A stretch of 50,030 bases of DNA from Acholeplasmatales bacterium (GCA_900767915.1 CAAGAX010000003.1:1-50030); one strand, 5' to 3'. Positions 34,443-44,617 are shown, counted from the first letter of the stretch. A program made the numbers and translations. Notes: generated by a model from the sequence alone, not told the origin.

Positions 34443-36725
34443 TTATTCCTTAAAATCATTTGGTTTTATAATAACATCTACTCCATGAGCCTTACGATAT
34501 TCTAAGAAATCATCCTTTGGCATTGGCTTAGAATAATAAAAGCCTTGAATATATTTACAGCCAAGATTATTTAAATAAGCAATTTGAGATTCCTTTTCTA
34601 CACCTTCAGCTATTAAAGGCAAATTTAGTTTCTTAGTCAATTCTACCATTATTGAAATAATGATATCCTTCTTAGTCTCATCACCATCATTATTTAAAAA
34701 CTTAAGGTCAAGCTTAATTAAATCAATAGGAATATTCTTTAAAGAATTAAGAGATGAATAGGCAGATCCAAAATCATCCATTTCAACCTTTAAGCCTGAA
34801 TTTTTAAACTTATTTATAACCTCAATTGTATAAGCTAAATCAACCATAACTTCACTTTCAGTTATTTCTATATTTAGATATTGAGCAGGTAATTGATATT
34901 TTTCTAATAATGAATTTATATATTCATTAATATCAATCGCAAATAAATCCTGGACTGTAATATTAATAGAAATAGGTGTAGGTAATCCCATATCTAAAAG
35001 CTTTTTACTAAATTCAATAGCCTTTTCCCAAACATGCATATCTAGCTTTGTAATTAAGCCTTGTCGTATTAATAAAGGTAAAAATTCTCCTGGCGAAATC
35101 ATTTCACCATTATTTTTCCATCTAACTAATGCTTCACCACCTACAAGCTTACCATTTGAGCAATTAATTTGTGGTTGTACAAAAATATCAATATCATTTT
35201 TTTCAATAGCACTTGAAAATAAACAAATTAAATTATTTTCCCTTATAATTTTTTTAGAGATACTAGAATTATAGACCTTTGTACGATTATTAAAGTTACT
35301 TATTTCTAATAAAGCTAAATCGGCTTTATCAATCATTTTATTTATTTCTTCAGTAGAATCTAAAATATCATATACTCCAATATTTATATTGATCTTATAA
35401 TTTTCAAATATTAATTCATTAAATATACTTCTTCTATTAACACATGAATTATAAATATTTTCTGTTGTATCAAAAAATAAGAATTTTGAATCACCAAATT
35501 TTGCATAAATAGAGGTGTCAGTTTTAATTTCATTACTCAAGCAATCAGAAAACCTTTTAACAAGTTTTTTAGCTGCTTCAATTCCAAATAAATTAATGAA
35601 TACATTATAATGAGTCATATCAAATATAGCTATAGAATACTTATTTTCGTTTTCTTTAATCTTTTTAGAAACTAATTCTATAAAATAATTTTCAGTATAT
35701 AATCCAGTTAATGAATCATGATTTGCTTTATATTCTCTTCTTGCTAATTCCATTCTTTCTGATGTAACATCACGAGCTATATAATATGTACCAATAATTT
35801 CATGAACCTTATCCTTTGATTTTAGTTCATTTTTAGTTACTACAAATAATCTAGCTATTCCATCCTTACATTTAAAGCTAAATTCACTATTATTTTTATT
35901 AAATTTATCTATTTCAAATGAATTAGTTACATTAAACCACTTTTTTGAATTATAGTTTTCAGATACTAAATTTCCCTTATTATCAAATAAAGCAAAGGCA
36001 AAATCAATATCTTTAATCATATATGAAGATGTCAAATTCTCTAAATATAAAGGAACATAAACATAAGTATATAAAGTCGTTACAAATGTAAAAATACAGT
36101 ATAAAACTGTTGAAATATTTATTTCAAATAAACCAATAATAAATAAAATATTAAATCCTACTATAGCTAATAAAAAAATAAACATATAAACATATTGAAA
36201 ACGATAAATAATTGATGATTTTTTATATTTAATAAGTAATAAAATAAGAGATGCTAAAATTAATCCATAAGCATAAAATAAATAACAATAAAATAATGGA
36301 TGTCCTATAGGTCTAATTGTAATAAATTCATTATATTCCTTAAAGGAATATTCAGCTGATAAAGGATAAAAAATATTTACAATTTGAATAATAGAATTTA
36401 TTATTGATAATGAAAACAAAATAATCCAAATAGATTTTTTCTTTATATTTAAATTAGTATAAATAGAAACATATCTAAATAAAAAAAATGAGCTTAATGA
36501 CATTGAAGCTAAATATAAGCTATATAATGTCTTCATTGTATAAGCTTCAGAAAAGAAAATAGATGAATAATAAAATATAAAAGCTAAAATAGTAGCTATA
36601 ACATATCCTGTAAAGCTAATTGTTTGCTTAGATTTATTTTTTAATAAAATATAGATAGCAAAAATGTTTATAAATAACATAGTAATAAAGAGTGAAACAA
36701 TAATTACTGAGTTCATAAAGGTCAC
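34443..36725 (-). CDS. Membrane PAS-GGDEF(degenerate)-EAL c-di-GMP phosphodiesterase
   Basis: A 760-aa protein with seven predicted membrane helices (about 1-225, histidine-kinase 7TM type) and a PAS-like region (about 238-325). A GGDEF domain follows whose signature is changed to GDSKF (411-415), then a complete EAL domain. EAL residues are in place: EAL 531-533, NITVQDL, IEITESE, DDFG from Asp650, Lys in LDLKF and AEGVE. It should hydrolyse c-di-GMP to pGpG, with the dead GGDEF perhaps binding GTP as an activator. In the window it counterbalances the two cyclases. Ribosome binding site GAAGGA. Last gene on this strand before the divergent FNT-type gene. Confidence 0.9.
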   Translation of the reverse strand: MTFMNSVIIVSLFITMLFINIFAIYILLKNKSKQTISFTGYVIATILAFIFYYSSIFFSEAYTMKTLYSLYLASMSLSSFFLFRYVSIYTNLNIKKKSIWIILFSLSIINSIIQIVNIFYPLSAEYSFKEYNEFITIRPIGHPLFYCYLFYAYGLILASLILLLIKYKKSSIIYRFQYVYMFIFLLAIVGFNILFIIGLFEINISTVLYCIFTFVTTLYTYVYVPLYLENLTSSYMIKDIDFAFALFDNKGNLVSENYNSKKWFNVTNSFEIDKFNKNNSEFSFKCKDGIARLFVVTKNELKSKDKVHEIIGTYYIARDVTSERMELARREYKANHDSLTGLYTENYFIELVSKKIKENENKYSIAIFDMTHYNVFINLFGIEAAKKLVKRFSDCLSNEIKTDTSIYAKFGDSKFLFFDTTENIYNSCVNRRSIFNELIFENYKININIGVYDILDSTEEINKMIDKADLALLEISNFNNRTKVYNSSISKKIIRENNLICLFSSAIEKNDIDIFVQPQINCSNGKLVGGEALVRWKNNGEMISPGEFLPLLIRQGLITKLDMHVWEKAIEFSKKLLDMGLPTPISINITVQDLFAIDINEYINSLLEKYQLPAQYLNIEITESEVMVDLAYTIEVINKFKNSGLKVEMDDFGSAYSSLNSLKNIPIDLIKLDLKFLNNDGDETKKDIIISIMVELTKKLNLPLIAEGVEKESQIAYLNNLGCKYIQGFYYSKPMPKDDFLEYRKAHGVDVIIKPNDFKE

Positions 36726-36816
36726 ATCCTTCTACTCGATTATATCACAATTTTGATATAAAAATTTTATTTTTTTAAAAAATTTTAGTTAATCATCAAC
36801 AAAAAAATCTTTTTTC

Positions 36817-36845
36817 TTTACATATTTATTATAATCATTTATAAT
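36817..36845 (+). promoter_or_regulatory. Promoter of the FNT-type transporter gene
   Basis: TTTACA (36817-36822), 17 bp, TATAAT (36840-36845), then the ribosome binding site GAGGT before ATG 36869. Confidence 0.75.
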
Positions 36846-36868
36846 ACATAAGGTTTAAGAGGTATTGT

Positions 36869-37513
36869 ATGAAAAGTTATTTAGGGATATTTATAAGCTC
36901 CTTATTATCAGGCTTTATGATAACAATAGGAGCTACAGTTTATATTGCAATGGTCGCAATCGAACAAAAATTTATAGGTTCTATATTATTCGGATTTGGA
37001 CTATTTATAATAATTCATTTTGGTTTATGGCTATATACAGGAAAGGTAGGAAATACCTTAGATAATAAACCAAAATATTTATTAAAGCTAATAGTATGTG
37101 TAATAGGTAATATGCTTGGAGTATTTATTTTATCAAGTATAATTAAGTTAACTAGAACAGCTTCAGCCGACTTTATAGCTGCAGCATATAATATTGCATC
37201 TAGCAAGCAAAATGATTCATGGTATAGTATATTCATTTTAAGCTTTATGTGTGGTATTATGATATATCTTGCTGTAAAGGGTCATGAAAAATGTCCTTAT
37301 TCATTAGGTAAAGCATTAATTTGCTTTTTAGCAGTAATAGTATTCATAATTTCTGGATTTGAGCACTGTGTAGCTAATGTTTGTTATTATACCTATGCAG
37401 GAATATTTAATCCTATGACAATTTTATATTTTTTAATAATGATTATTGGAAATGGATTAGGTTCTATATTCTTTGATGGAATATTAAAAATTATTACTAA
37501 GCTCAATAAATAA
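36869..37513 (+). CDS. Formate/nitrite-type transporter
   Basis: A 214-aa membrane protein of the formate-nitrite transporter (FNT) family with six helices. Landmarks are SGFMITIGATVYI near the N-terminus and SGFEHCVANVCYY with the conserved central His of the family. It is shorter than typical FNT proteins (about 250-280 aa). Formate, nitrite, lactate or hydrosulfide are possible substrates; the sequence does not decide. Single gene with promoter and terminator. Confidence 0.85.
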   Translation: MKSYLGIFISSLLSGFMITIGATVYIAMVAIEQKFIGSILFGFGLFIIIHFGLWLYTGKVGNTLDNKPKYLLKLIVCVIGNMLGVFILSSIIKLTRTASADFIAAAYNIASSKQNDSWYSIFILSFMCGIMIYLAVKGHEKCPYSLGKALICFLAVIVFIISGFEHCVANVCYYTYAGIFNPMTILYFLIMIIGNGLGSIFFDGILKIITKLNK

Positions 37514-37568
37514 AAAAATATAATTTTCTAATAGCATTAACAAATATGTATTATTTTTAGCATGTAAA

Positions 37569-37610
37569 AAAGCTCTGATACCATTTATGAAATCATTGGT
37601 ATTAGAGCTT
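37569..37610. terminator. Bidirectional terminator between FNT gene and phoR
   Basis: AAGCTCTGATACCAT (37569-37583) pairs with the inverted copy at 37596-37610 with one wobble, 12-nt loop, T runs on both strands. Confidence 0.85.
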
Positions 37611-37660
37611 TTTATTTTTTTATTAAAATCTATTATAGCTTTTTATACTACATAATTAAT

Positions 37661-39301
37661 CTATTTACATCTTATAGTAAACTTAGTACCACTACCATAA
37701 ATAGATTCTACATTAATATCATAATCATATAATAAGCAAATATGCTTTACAATCGCAAGACCTAAGCCTGTTCCACCTTCATCCTTTGACTTAGCCTTAT
37801 CAACTCTATAAAATCTTTCAAATATCCTATCAAGATTTTCAGGCTTAATTCCAATTCCAGAATCCTCTATTTCAATAATCTTATCTTTAACATTAATTGT
37901 AATTGTACCATTATCCTTATTATAGATAATTGCATTATCAATTAAATTTAAAATTAAATGATTTAAATCAGAAGATGAAATTGATATTATTGAATCATCC
38001 ATATTAGAATTAATCTTAATATGCTTTTCTTCTATTTGCTTTAGCTTAGAATCTAAACACATATTTACTACATCCTTAATCATTGTTTTTTCAGTATTAG
38101 GAGCTTTCTCCTCACTTTCAAGCTTAGAAAGCTCAAGCATTTCAATGATTATTTTATTCATACGATTAGCTTCCTTAATAGTATGCTCTGTAGCATCATC
38201 AATTTCCTTTGGTTCTGTAATTATCTTTTGATTAATTAATTGCTGATAACCAATTATAGTTGTAAGTGGGCTCTTTAATTCATGAGAAGCATTATCAAAA
38301 AACTCTTTTTTCATTAGATTCATTTTATAATCATGAGTATTATCAACGATAAAAATACAAATATTACCTGATTGATATGTCATAAACACCTTATAAAATT
38401 TATTATTAATAGAAAAATCAAAATCTATATCATTTTTATTAATAAATTCCTCTTCAATCTTTAATTGGATATCTCTATATCTTATTAGATATAGATAATT
38501 TTTATTAATAAAGCTTTGATTAGAAAATCCAAATAATTCTAAAGCCTCATTATTAATAAGCTTAATCTCTTTATCTCTTCCTATTAAAATAAAGCCTTGC
38601 TTAATATGATTTATAACAAATAAAAGTTTATTTCTTTCTTCCTTTATTTCATTCATTTTATCTTCAATTAAATCATGAATTTTATCAAATGATCTAGCAA
38701 GCTTTTCTTCATCTGTTGATTCTGATGAAATATTAATTCCTGTTAAATCTGAAAATTTCATTATTTGAAGATTTAAAGGTGTAAAGGCTTTTTTATTATA
38801 ATATAGAATTATTAAAATTGATAAGCCTAATATAACTACTAATGATAAACTACCAAATCCTATTAATTCAAATACCTCTTTATCAACCTTAGCCTCTGGA
38901 ATTGATACTCTAACATAAGCATCATTATCTAAACAAGCTAAATATAGCATATTTAATCCTAATGTATCTGAATATCTAGTGTAAATAGTATTTAAATCTT
39001 TTATTTCTGGTCTATCTAAATGATTAGTTTCAATACTTGATTTAGATGAATCCGCTAAAACATTACCATCCTTATCAATTATTGTTATTCTTATATAAGA
39101 TTCTTCTGAAAATAAGGTTTCAACTGTTTTACTAGCATTAGTACCATCATATAGTCTTGTAGACATTTGTAAATATTCATTAAGCTTAATTCTTGCATTA
39201 TTTTGATTGTTAATAACGACAAAAATACATGAAATCATCAACATTAAAAATAATGAAGAAAATATTACTATTGCATTTATTATAATAAGTTTCTTTCTCA
39301 T
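37661..39301 (-). CDS. phoR: PhoR-type sensor histidine kinase
   Basis: A 546-aa membrane kinase: helix at about 10-30, an extracellular sensor domain (30-145), second helix (148-168), a linker, a PAS-like domain (about 225-320), then HisKA with the phosphorylated His340 in SHELKSPL. The ATPase domain follows with NLIDNAI, EDSGIGI and GGTGLGLAIVKH. Together with the response regulator next to it and the pst genes it forms the phosphate-starvation system. Its start overlaps the end of the regulator gene by 4 bp. Confidence 0.9.
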   Translation of the reverse strand: MRKKLIIINAIVIFSSLFLMLMISCIFVVINNQNNARIKLNEYLQMSTRLYDGTNASKTVETLFSEESYIRITIIDKDGNVLADSSKSSIETNHLDRPEIKDLNTIYTRYSDTLGLNMLYLACLDNDAYVRVSIPEAKVDKEVFELIGFGSLSLVVILGLSILIILYYNKKAFTPLNLQIMKFSDLTGINISSESTDEEKLARSFDKIHDLIEDKMNEIKEERNKLLFVINHIKQGFILIGRDKEIKLINNEALELFGFSNQSFINKNYLYLIRYRDIQLKIEEEFINKNDIDFDFSINNKFYKVFMTYQSGNICIFIVDNTHDYKMNLMKKEFFDNASHELKSPLTTIIGYQQLINQKIITEPKEIDDATEHTIKEANRMNKIIIEMLELSKLESEEKAPNTEKTMIKDVVNMCLDSKLKQIEEKHIKINSNMDDSIISISSSDLNHLILNLIDNAIIYNKDNGTITINVKDKIIEIEDSGIGIKPENLDRIFERFYRVDKAKSKDEGGTGLGLAIVKHICLLYDYDINVESIYGSGTKFTIRCK

Positions 39302-39957
39302 TCAATCACCTTATAGCCTACACCATATACTGTTGTAATTAAGGTAGAATTAGTATCATTTAGTTTCTTTCTGATAGATTTAATATGCATATCAATTGTT
39401 CTACTTTCTAAAGCCTCACCTAAAAGCTCATCTCTTGAAACAACCTTACCCTTACGCTCTAATAGAATTTTTAATATTTCAAATTCTTTTGATGTTAATT
39501 CTATTTCATTACCATTTCTAGTAACAATATGCTCATCTAAATTCATAACTAAATCTTGAGCCTTTAATATTTTAGATATTTTTTTAATATATCTTCTATA
39601 TTTAGCATTAACTCTAGACATTAACTCTAAAACATCAAATGGCTTTTCAATGTAATCATCAGCACCTAAATCTAATCCATCTACCTTATCCATTAGCATT
39701 CTTTTAGCTGAAATAATAATTATTTCAACATCATCATATATTGCTTTACTACGAATATTTTTTAATATTTCTTGTCCTGTAGTATCAGGAAGCATCATAT
39801 CTAATAAAATCATTTGAGGAGCTTCTTCCTTTAATGCATTATAAAAATCCCTACCATTATAAAAGGACTTTACAATGTATCCTTGCTTAGATAATACAAC
39901 ATTAATAATATGAGATATATCCTTATCATCCTCAATAGAATAAATTAAATAGTCCAT
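39298..39957 (-). CDS. phoB: PhoB/PhoP-type response regulator
   Basis: A 219-aa OmpR-class regulator: receiver domain with acidic pair EDD (9-11), phosphorylated Asp53 in LLDMMLPD and Lys in EKPFD. The C-terminal winged helix has NGNEIELTSKEFEILKIL and TTVYGVGYKV. ATG 39957 has GGGAGG 6 nt before and lies after the phoU stop; the frame upstream to 39999 is not supported. It should bind the repeats upstream of pstS. In Firmicutes this regulator is often named PhoP. Confidence 0.9.
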   Translation of the reverse strand: MDYLIYSIEDDKDISHIINVVLSKQGYIVKSFYNGRDFYNALKEEAPQMILLDMMLPDTTGQEILKNIRSKAIYDDVEIIIISAKRMLMDKVDGLDLGADDYIEKPFDVLELMSRVNAKYRRYIKKISKILKAQDLVMNLDEHIVTRNGNEIELTSKEFEILKILLERKGKVVSRDELLGEALESRTIDMHIKSIRKKLNDTNSTLITTVYGVGYKVIE

Positions 39958-39967
39958 AAATGCCTCC

Positions 39968-40624
39968 CTAGCAAATTTGTTTGTCTTTATGATATCCACT
40001 TTCTATGTAAACTACCCATTCTGAAATGTTTACCGCATGATCTGCTATCCTTTCAATATATTTTATCACAAGAGTGGTATAAATAGCAAATTTTGATGAT
40101 ACATCTTCATTTTTGGCTATAGAAATAATATTTTCAATTAATTCATCATATTTATTATCAACAATATCATCTCTATCAATAACCCTTCTTGCAAGCTCTA
40201 CATCACCGGTAACAAAGCTTTTTATTGCATCATCAACCATAGACATTGCTATATCAATCATTGAATTAATTTCAGTAATTTTATGACGTTCAACATTTTC
40301 AAGCTTTCTTGCAAAGCTCATTACATCCTCAGCATGATCTCCTAATCTTTCTAAATCAGCAACTAGCTTTAATATTCCTGATACTCTTCTTAAATCTCTT
40401 GAATATGGTCTTTCTTTTAGCATTATATTAATGCATTCTTCTTCAATAGCTCTTTCCTTCGCATCAACAATATCATCATTAATATCATCATAATTAATAC
40501 TTGAATCATAATTTAAATAGCAATCAAAAGCCTCATGTAAATTTTCAAGTACAATATCAGACATACGTAATATTAATTGATTTAAATAGTCTAATTCATT
40601 TTGTAAACTCATAATTTTATCCAA
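39968..40624 (-). CDS. phoU: Phosphate transport regulator PhoU
   Basis: A 218-aa PhoU of two three-helix repeats that tunes PhoR signalling through the Pst transporter. The repeats are visible as LKLVADLERLGDHAEDVMSFA near 85-105 and VIKYIERIADHAVNISEWV near 185-204, with the E/DxxxD metal-binding pattern. ATG 40624 overlaps the pstB stop by 8 bp. Ten bases of gap precede the phoB start. Confidence 0.93.
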   Translation of the reverse strand: MDKIMSLQNELDYLNQLILRMSDIVLENLHEAFDCYLNYDSSINYDDINDDIVDAKERAIEEECINIMLKERPYSRDLRRVSGILKLVADLERLGDHAEDVMSFARKLENVERHKITEINSMIDIAMSMVDDAIKSFVTGDVELARRVIDRDDIVDNKYDELIENIISIAKNEDVSSKFAIYTTLVIKYIERIADHAVNISEWVVYIESGYHKDKQIC

Positions 40625-41372
40625 ACCTTCCTGTAATATAATCCTCTGTTCTTTTATCTACTGGGTTTTTAAATAATTCAACTGTATCGTTATATTCAAC
40701 TACCTCACCAAGCATAAAGAAGGCAGTTTTATCAGAAATACGTGTTGCCTGCTGCATATTATGTGTAACAATAATAATTGTATAATCACGTTTTAAATCT
40801 TGTATAAGCTCTTCTATTTTTAATGTTGCAATAGGATCTAAGGCACTTGTAGGTTCATCCATTAAAATAACCTCAGGCTTCATTGCAATACATCTAGCTA
40901 TACATAATCTTTGTTGCTGACCTCCAGATAAAGCTAAAGCACTATCCTTTAATCTATCCTTTACCTCATCATATAAGGCTGAAGCCTTTAATGCACTGGT
41001 AACAATTTCATCTAAAATAGCCTTTTTCTTGATTCCTTGACATCTAGGTCCATAGGCTATATTATCATAAATTGACATAGGAAAAGGGTTAGGATTTTGG
41101 AATACCATTCCTACACTTGTTCTAAGCTTCATAGGGTTCATATCCTTTATTTCATTTTCATGAAATGTAATACTTCCTTCAACTAGACAATTTGGAATTA
41201 AATCGTTCATTCTGTTTAAGCATCTTAATAATGTAGATTTACCACATCCAGATGGACCAATAAAGGCTGTAACCTCTTTTTCATAAATTTTTAGATTAAC
41301 TCCTTTTAAAACATGCTTTTGTCCATAATAAAGATTAACATTTTCTATATTAAATAATAAATTATTTTCCAT
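40617..41372 (-). CDS. pstB: Phosphate ABC transporter ATPase PstB
   Basis: A 251-aa ATPase of the high-affinity phosphate importer. Walker A GPSGCGKST at about 36-44, MVFQNPNPFP, signature LSGGQQQRLCIARC, Walker B VILMDEPTSALDP, H-loop VTHNMQ. Length fits PstB exactly. It begins adjacent to the end of pstA, with no intergenic DNA. Confidence 0.96.
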   Translation of the reverse strand: MENNLLFNIENVNLYYGQKHVLKGVNLKIYEKEVTAFIGPSGCGKSTLLRCLNRMNDLIPNCLVEGSITFHENEIKDMNPMKLRTSVGMVFQNPNPFPMSIYDNIAYGPRCQGIKKKAILDEIVTSALKASALYDEVKDRLKDSALALSGGQQQRLCIARCIAMKPEVILMDEPTSALDPIATLKIEELIQDLKRDYTIIIVTHNMQQATRISDKTAFFMLGEVVEYNDTVELFKNPVDKRTEDYITGRFG

Positions 41373-42602
41373 TTATTTCACCTCAAAGCGATTTAATTTC
41401 TTTCCAATTAGCTTAACCAAAATATTTAAAACAAGAACAATAATTAATATAACAATAGCTATTGCTGATGATGTACCATAATTTGGATTATCTCCACCCA
41501 TTAAATACCATATATGTACTGCTAGGGTAGTAGATGAGCCATTAGGAATTATCTTATCTTGAATAGATGTACCTACTGCAAAAATAAGTGCTGCAGATTC
41601 ACCAATTACTCTACCTATAGTTAACAAAGTAGCTGTTAATATACCAGGAAGAGCATTAGGTAAAATTATCTTAAATGTTGTTTGAGTTTCTGATGCACCT
41701 AAAGCTAAAGATGCATCCTTATAATGCTTAGGAATATTATTTATTGCTTCTTCAGTATTTTTTATTACTATGGGCAATAGCATAATAGCTAATGTTAAAG
41801 CTCCAGATAAAATACTTCCACCATTTGAATGAGCTACTACATTAAAGAATGGAATAAAAATCATAGCCCCAACTAAACCAAAGATAATTGAAGGAATACC
41901 AGAAATCATATCAATCATAGTTCTTAATACATTAGTAACCTTGTTATCCTTAGCATATACTCCTAAATAAATTGCTCCACCAATTCCAAGTGGTAATACA
42001 AATAGCAATGTAAATAAAATCATATAAAGTGTTGTAATTAATGATCCTCTAATTCCTCCACCTTCTGTTATTACATTCATTGATTGTATCTTATACCCTA
42101 AATCAAATTGTGAAGCCATTTTTTTAGCACCATTTTTACTTAATGGCATTACATAAATATCTTTACCATCTAAACCCTTACCATATAATATAGCTGTTTC
42201 AATAGTTTCATTTTCCTTTACAGAATAAATACTACCATCACTATTTAATAAAGAATTAAAAGGACTAGATGGATGAACATAGCTAATTTTAACTACACTT
42301 TTTCCTTCAATATCAAATGAATCCTTAAACGCAACTCCCCATTTGCTTGAATAATATTCATTTTCCTTTACTTCATAATTAAAGTCATCATTAACTTCAT
42401 TCATATAAGATAAGGTAAATGATTCAATATTATAATCTCCTGTAATTAATCCCCATGATAAAGAGCTTGCCCCATTTATAAATATATAAACAAATATACC
42501 TACTACAAGTATAAGACCAATACTTGATGATAAATAGGTTAATACATTTAATATAATATCCTTTAATAAACGTATATTTTTTCTTCTATTCTCACTTATC
42601 AT
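41373..42602 (-). CDS. pstA: Phosphate ABC transporter permease PstA with large extracellular insertion
   Basis: The C-terminal part is a normal PstA: membrane segments from about 185 on, with ALGASETQTTFKIILPNA as the EAA loop contacting PstB. Total length is 409 aa against about 290 usual. The excess is an insertion of about 120 aa between the first and second membrane segments (about 60-180). That insertion contains VVKISYVHPSSPFNSLLNSDG, faintly like a PDZ domain. It would lie outside the membrane near PstS. Overlaps pstC by 4 bp (ATGA). Confidence 0.9.
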   Translation of the reverse strand: MISENRRKNIRLLKDIILNVLTYLSSSIGLILVVGIFVYIFINGASSLSWGLITGDYNIESFTLSYMNEVNDDFNYEVKENEYYSSKWGVAFKDSFDIEGKSVVKISYVHPSSPFNSLLNSDGSIYSVKENETIETAILYGKGLDGKDIYVMPLSKNGAKKMASQFDLGYKIQSMNVITEGGGIRGSLITTLYMILFTLLFVLPLGIGGAIYLGVYAKDNKVTNVLRTMIDMISGIPSIIFGLVGAMIFIPFFNVVAHSNGGSILSGALTLAIMLLPIVIKNTEEAINNIPKHYKDASLALGASETQTTFKIILPNALPGILTATLLTIGRVIGESAALIFAVGTSIQDKIIPNGSSTTLAVHIWYLMGGDNPNYGTSSAIAIVILIIVLVLNILVKLIGKKLNRFEVK

Positions 42603-43546
42603 GATAATCTACCTATCCTTTTTTTGACCTGATTTAATAGTAGATTAGTAGCTAATATTATAATAATCAAAACAACTGCTACTGAAAAACGAATATCATA
42701 ATCCACACCAGTAGTTTCATGTATGCCTGAAAGCATTGTTGTTGTTAGAGTTCTTGTACTATCAAAAATATTAAAATTAGGTCCACTTCCAGCTGGGGAG
42801 CATACAAGAGAAATAGCTGTTGCTTCACCTAATGCTCTACCTACACCAAGAATAATTCCCGCAAAAATACCAGATTTAGCACTAGTTAAAACAACCTTAA
42901 AATTAGTTTCTGTAATAGAAGCTCCTAAAGCTAATGAGCCATCTATAACACTTTTTTTTACAGATTTAATAGCTGTAATAGAAATCATAGTAATAGTTGG
43001 ATAAATCATAATTGTTAAAACTAAAACAATTGATAATGCAGTTCTACCACCAGGAGTTTGAAGTCCAATTAAATTAGCAATACCATTAACAATTGGATTA
43101 ATTACACCCATTCCAAATACACCATATACAATTGAAGGAATACTTGCTAAAAGCTCAATACAAGTATTTATAACAATTGATAAAGCCTTCGGTGCTATTC
43201 TAACAATAAATAATGCTGAAAAAACAGAAAGTGGTACTGCTAGTAGCAATGACAACAATGTAACATAAATAGTATCTATAATTACAAATCCAACGCCATA
43301 GGCAACCGATAAATCAGTATTTTCATTCCAAGAATTTCCAAAGATGAAATTTATAAAATTTACACTAAACTCTGTCGATCCATCATTATATTTAATAAAA
43401 AATGGTGAAATACCCTTTACAAGTATAAATCCTACAATAACTACAATGAAGGAGGCACAAAGGAATCCTATAAGCAAGAAAATACTAAAGACAATTTTAT
43501 CGCCTCTAGTTTTCCTAAGGATTCTATTATCAATAATAGTCTCCAT
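42599..43546 (-). CDS. pstC: Phosphate ABC transporter permease PstC
   Basis: A 315-aa permease with six membrane segments; the EAA loop is DGSLALGASITETNFKVVLT. SIPSIVYGVFGM and GRALGEATAISLV are characteristic of PstC. It has a small extra extracellular segment after the first helix (NSWNENTDLSVAYG). It starts 11 bp after pstS and ends overlapping pstA. Confidence 0.94.
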   Translation of the reverse strand: METIIDNRILRKTRGDKIVFSIFLLIGFLCASFIVVIVGFILVKGISPFFIKYNDGSTEFSVNFINFIFGNSWNENTDLSVAYGVGFVIIDTIYVTLLSLLLAVPLSVFSALFIVRIAPKALSIVINTCIELLASIPSIVYGVFGMGVINPIVNGIANLIGLQTPGGRTALSIVLVLTIMIYPTITMISITAIKSVKKSVIDGSLALGASITETNFKVVLTSAKSGIFAGIILGVGRALGEATAISLVCSPAGSGPNFNIFDSTRTLTTTMLSGIHETTGVDYDIRFSVAVVLIIIILATNLLLNQVKKRIGRLS

Positions 43547-43557
43547 AATACTTTACC

Positions 43558-44547
43558 TTATTTTAATTCATTCCATTTAGTAGTAACGCCAGAATAGATA
43601 TTCTTTAAAATCTCTGAAGTAGTTTTTGAATATGAATTCTTATTATTTACAACAGCAACAATAGCATCTGTACACATCTTACCATATGTACCACTAGCTG
43701 CAGACTCAGTTGTTGCCAATTCAAACTCACGGCTAGCGAAAGCTAAATCAGCTCTATTATTTCCATCCTTTTCACTACCCTGTGTTCTCTTATATGCATC
43801 ACCAGATCCATTTTGAGCAAACTCATATTTGAAATTACCACATAGCTTAGAGAAGGCTGGAATTATTTTTGATGTAATTGATTTTACAGAGGTTGACCCA
43901 GCAATAACAATTGTTGTAGAGCTATTATCACTTGAAGTGATTGAATAATTATTCTTAATAGAATCCCATGTAGGATCACTAGGCTCTACATTAATAATAC
44001 CACTATTATTTTTAACAATTGTTTTACCATCAACAGTACCTAAATAAGCAATGAAGGCTCTAACAATCTTACCACTAGTAGTTTCAGCATCATCATTTCT
44101 AGTAATATAATTGAAGTTACGAGTTAGTTTATAAGTACCATTTAAAACATTTTCTTCAGTAGGTTCAACATCATTATAATATAAACCCTTTAAGCCAGAC
44201 TCTCCAAGTGAAGCAAGAGAAATATATCCTATACCATTTTCATCGTTTTTAATTGATGTAATCATATCTCCATTTGAGGCTACCTCTTGATAACCAGAAA
44301 CTAAACCTGCATTACTCTTAACTGCATCCTTAAAGCTAATTCCTGTAAAGAAGCCATCTCTAGTACCACTTGCAGTATCACGTGTATAGCATACAATCTT
44401 CTTATCACTTAATGCTTGAGTAGTTTTTGTATTTTGATTTTCATTTGATGGATTTGAAGTAGGTGTATTATTACCACATGAAGCTAATATAGAAGCTCCT
44501 AATACTACTGTTCCTAATCCTAAAGTAATTTTCTTAATATTTTTCAT
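43558..44547 (-). CDS. pstS: Phosphate-binding lipoprotein PstS
   Basis: A 329-aa lipoprotein: signal sequence with lipobox ILASC (Cys24), a Ser/Thr/Asn linker, then two periplasmic-binding-type lobes. Phosphate-contact regions are RDTASGTRDGF near 55-65 and VIAGSTSVKSI plus QNGSGDAYKRT, with Ser/Thr/Asp/Arg residues typical of PstS. The lobe order appears circularly arranged, since the TSVKS segment usual near the N-terminus is here in the second half. First gene of the pst-pho operon. Confidence 0.9.
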   Translation of the reverse strand: MKNIKKITLGLGTVVLGASILASCGNNTPTSNPSNENQNTKTTQALSDKKIVCYTRDTASGTRDGFFTGISFKDAVKSNAGLVSGYQEVASNGDMITSIKNDENGIGYISLASLGESGLKGLYYNDVEPTEENVLNGTYKLTRNFNYITRNDDAETTSGKIVRAFIAYLGTVDGKTIVKNNSGIINVEPSDPTWDSIKNNYSITSSDNSSTTIVIAGSTSVKSITSKIIPAFSKLCGNFKYEFAQNGSGDAYKRTQGSEKDGNNRADLAFASREFELATTESAASGTYGKMCTDAIVAVVNNKNSYSKTTSEILKNIYSGVTTKWNELK

Positions 44548-44579
44548 TTTTTAAATATCTCCTTTTTTTTTACAGCTAT

Positions 44580-44585
44580 AGTATA
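44580..44585 (-). promoter_or_regulatory. -10 element of pstS
   Basis: On the minus strand TATACT with no good -35, as expected of an activator-dependent promoter. Confidence 0.45.
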
Positions 44586-44617
44586 TAAAAGAAGCAATAA
44601 ATAAAAAATCAAAAGTC

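Noticed and set aside
36865..37065. 66-aa plus-strand frame overlapping the FNT gene
   Set aside because: It is an out-of-frame shadow of a well supported transporter gene.
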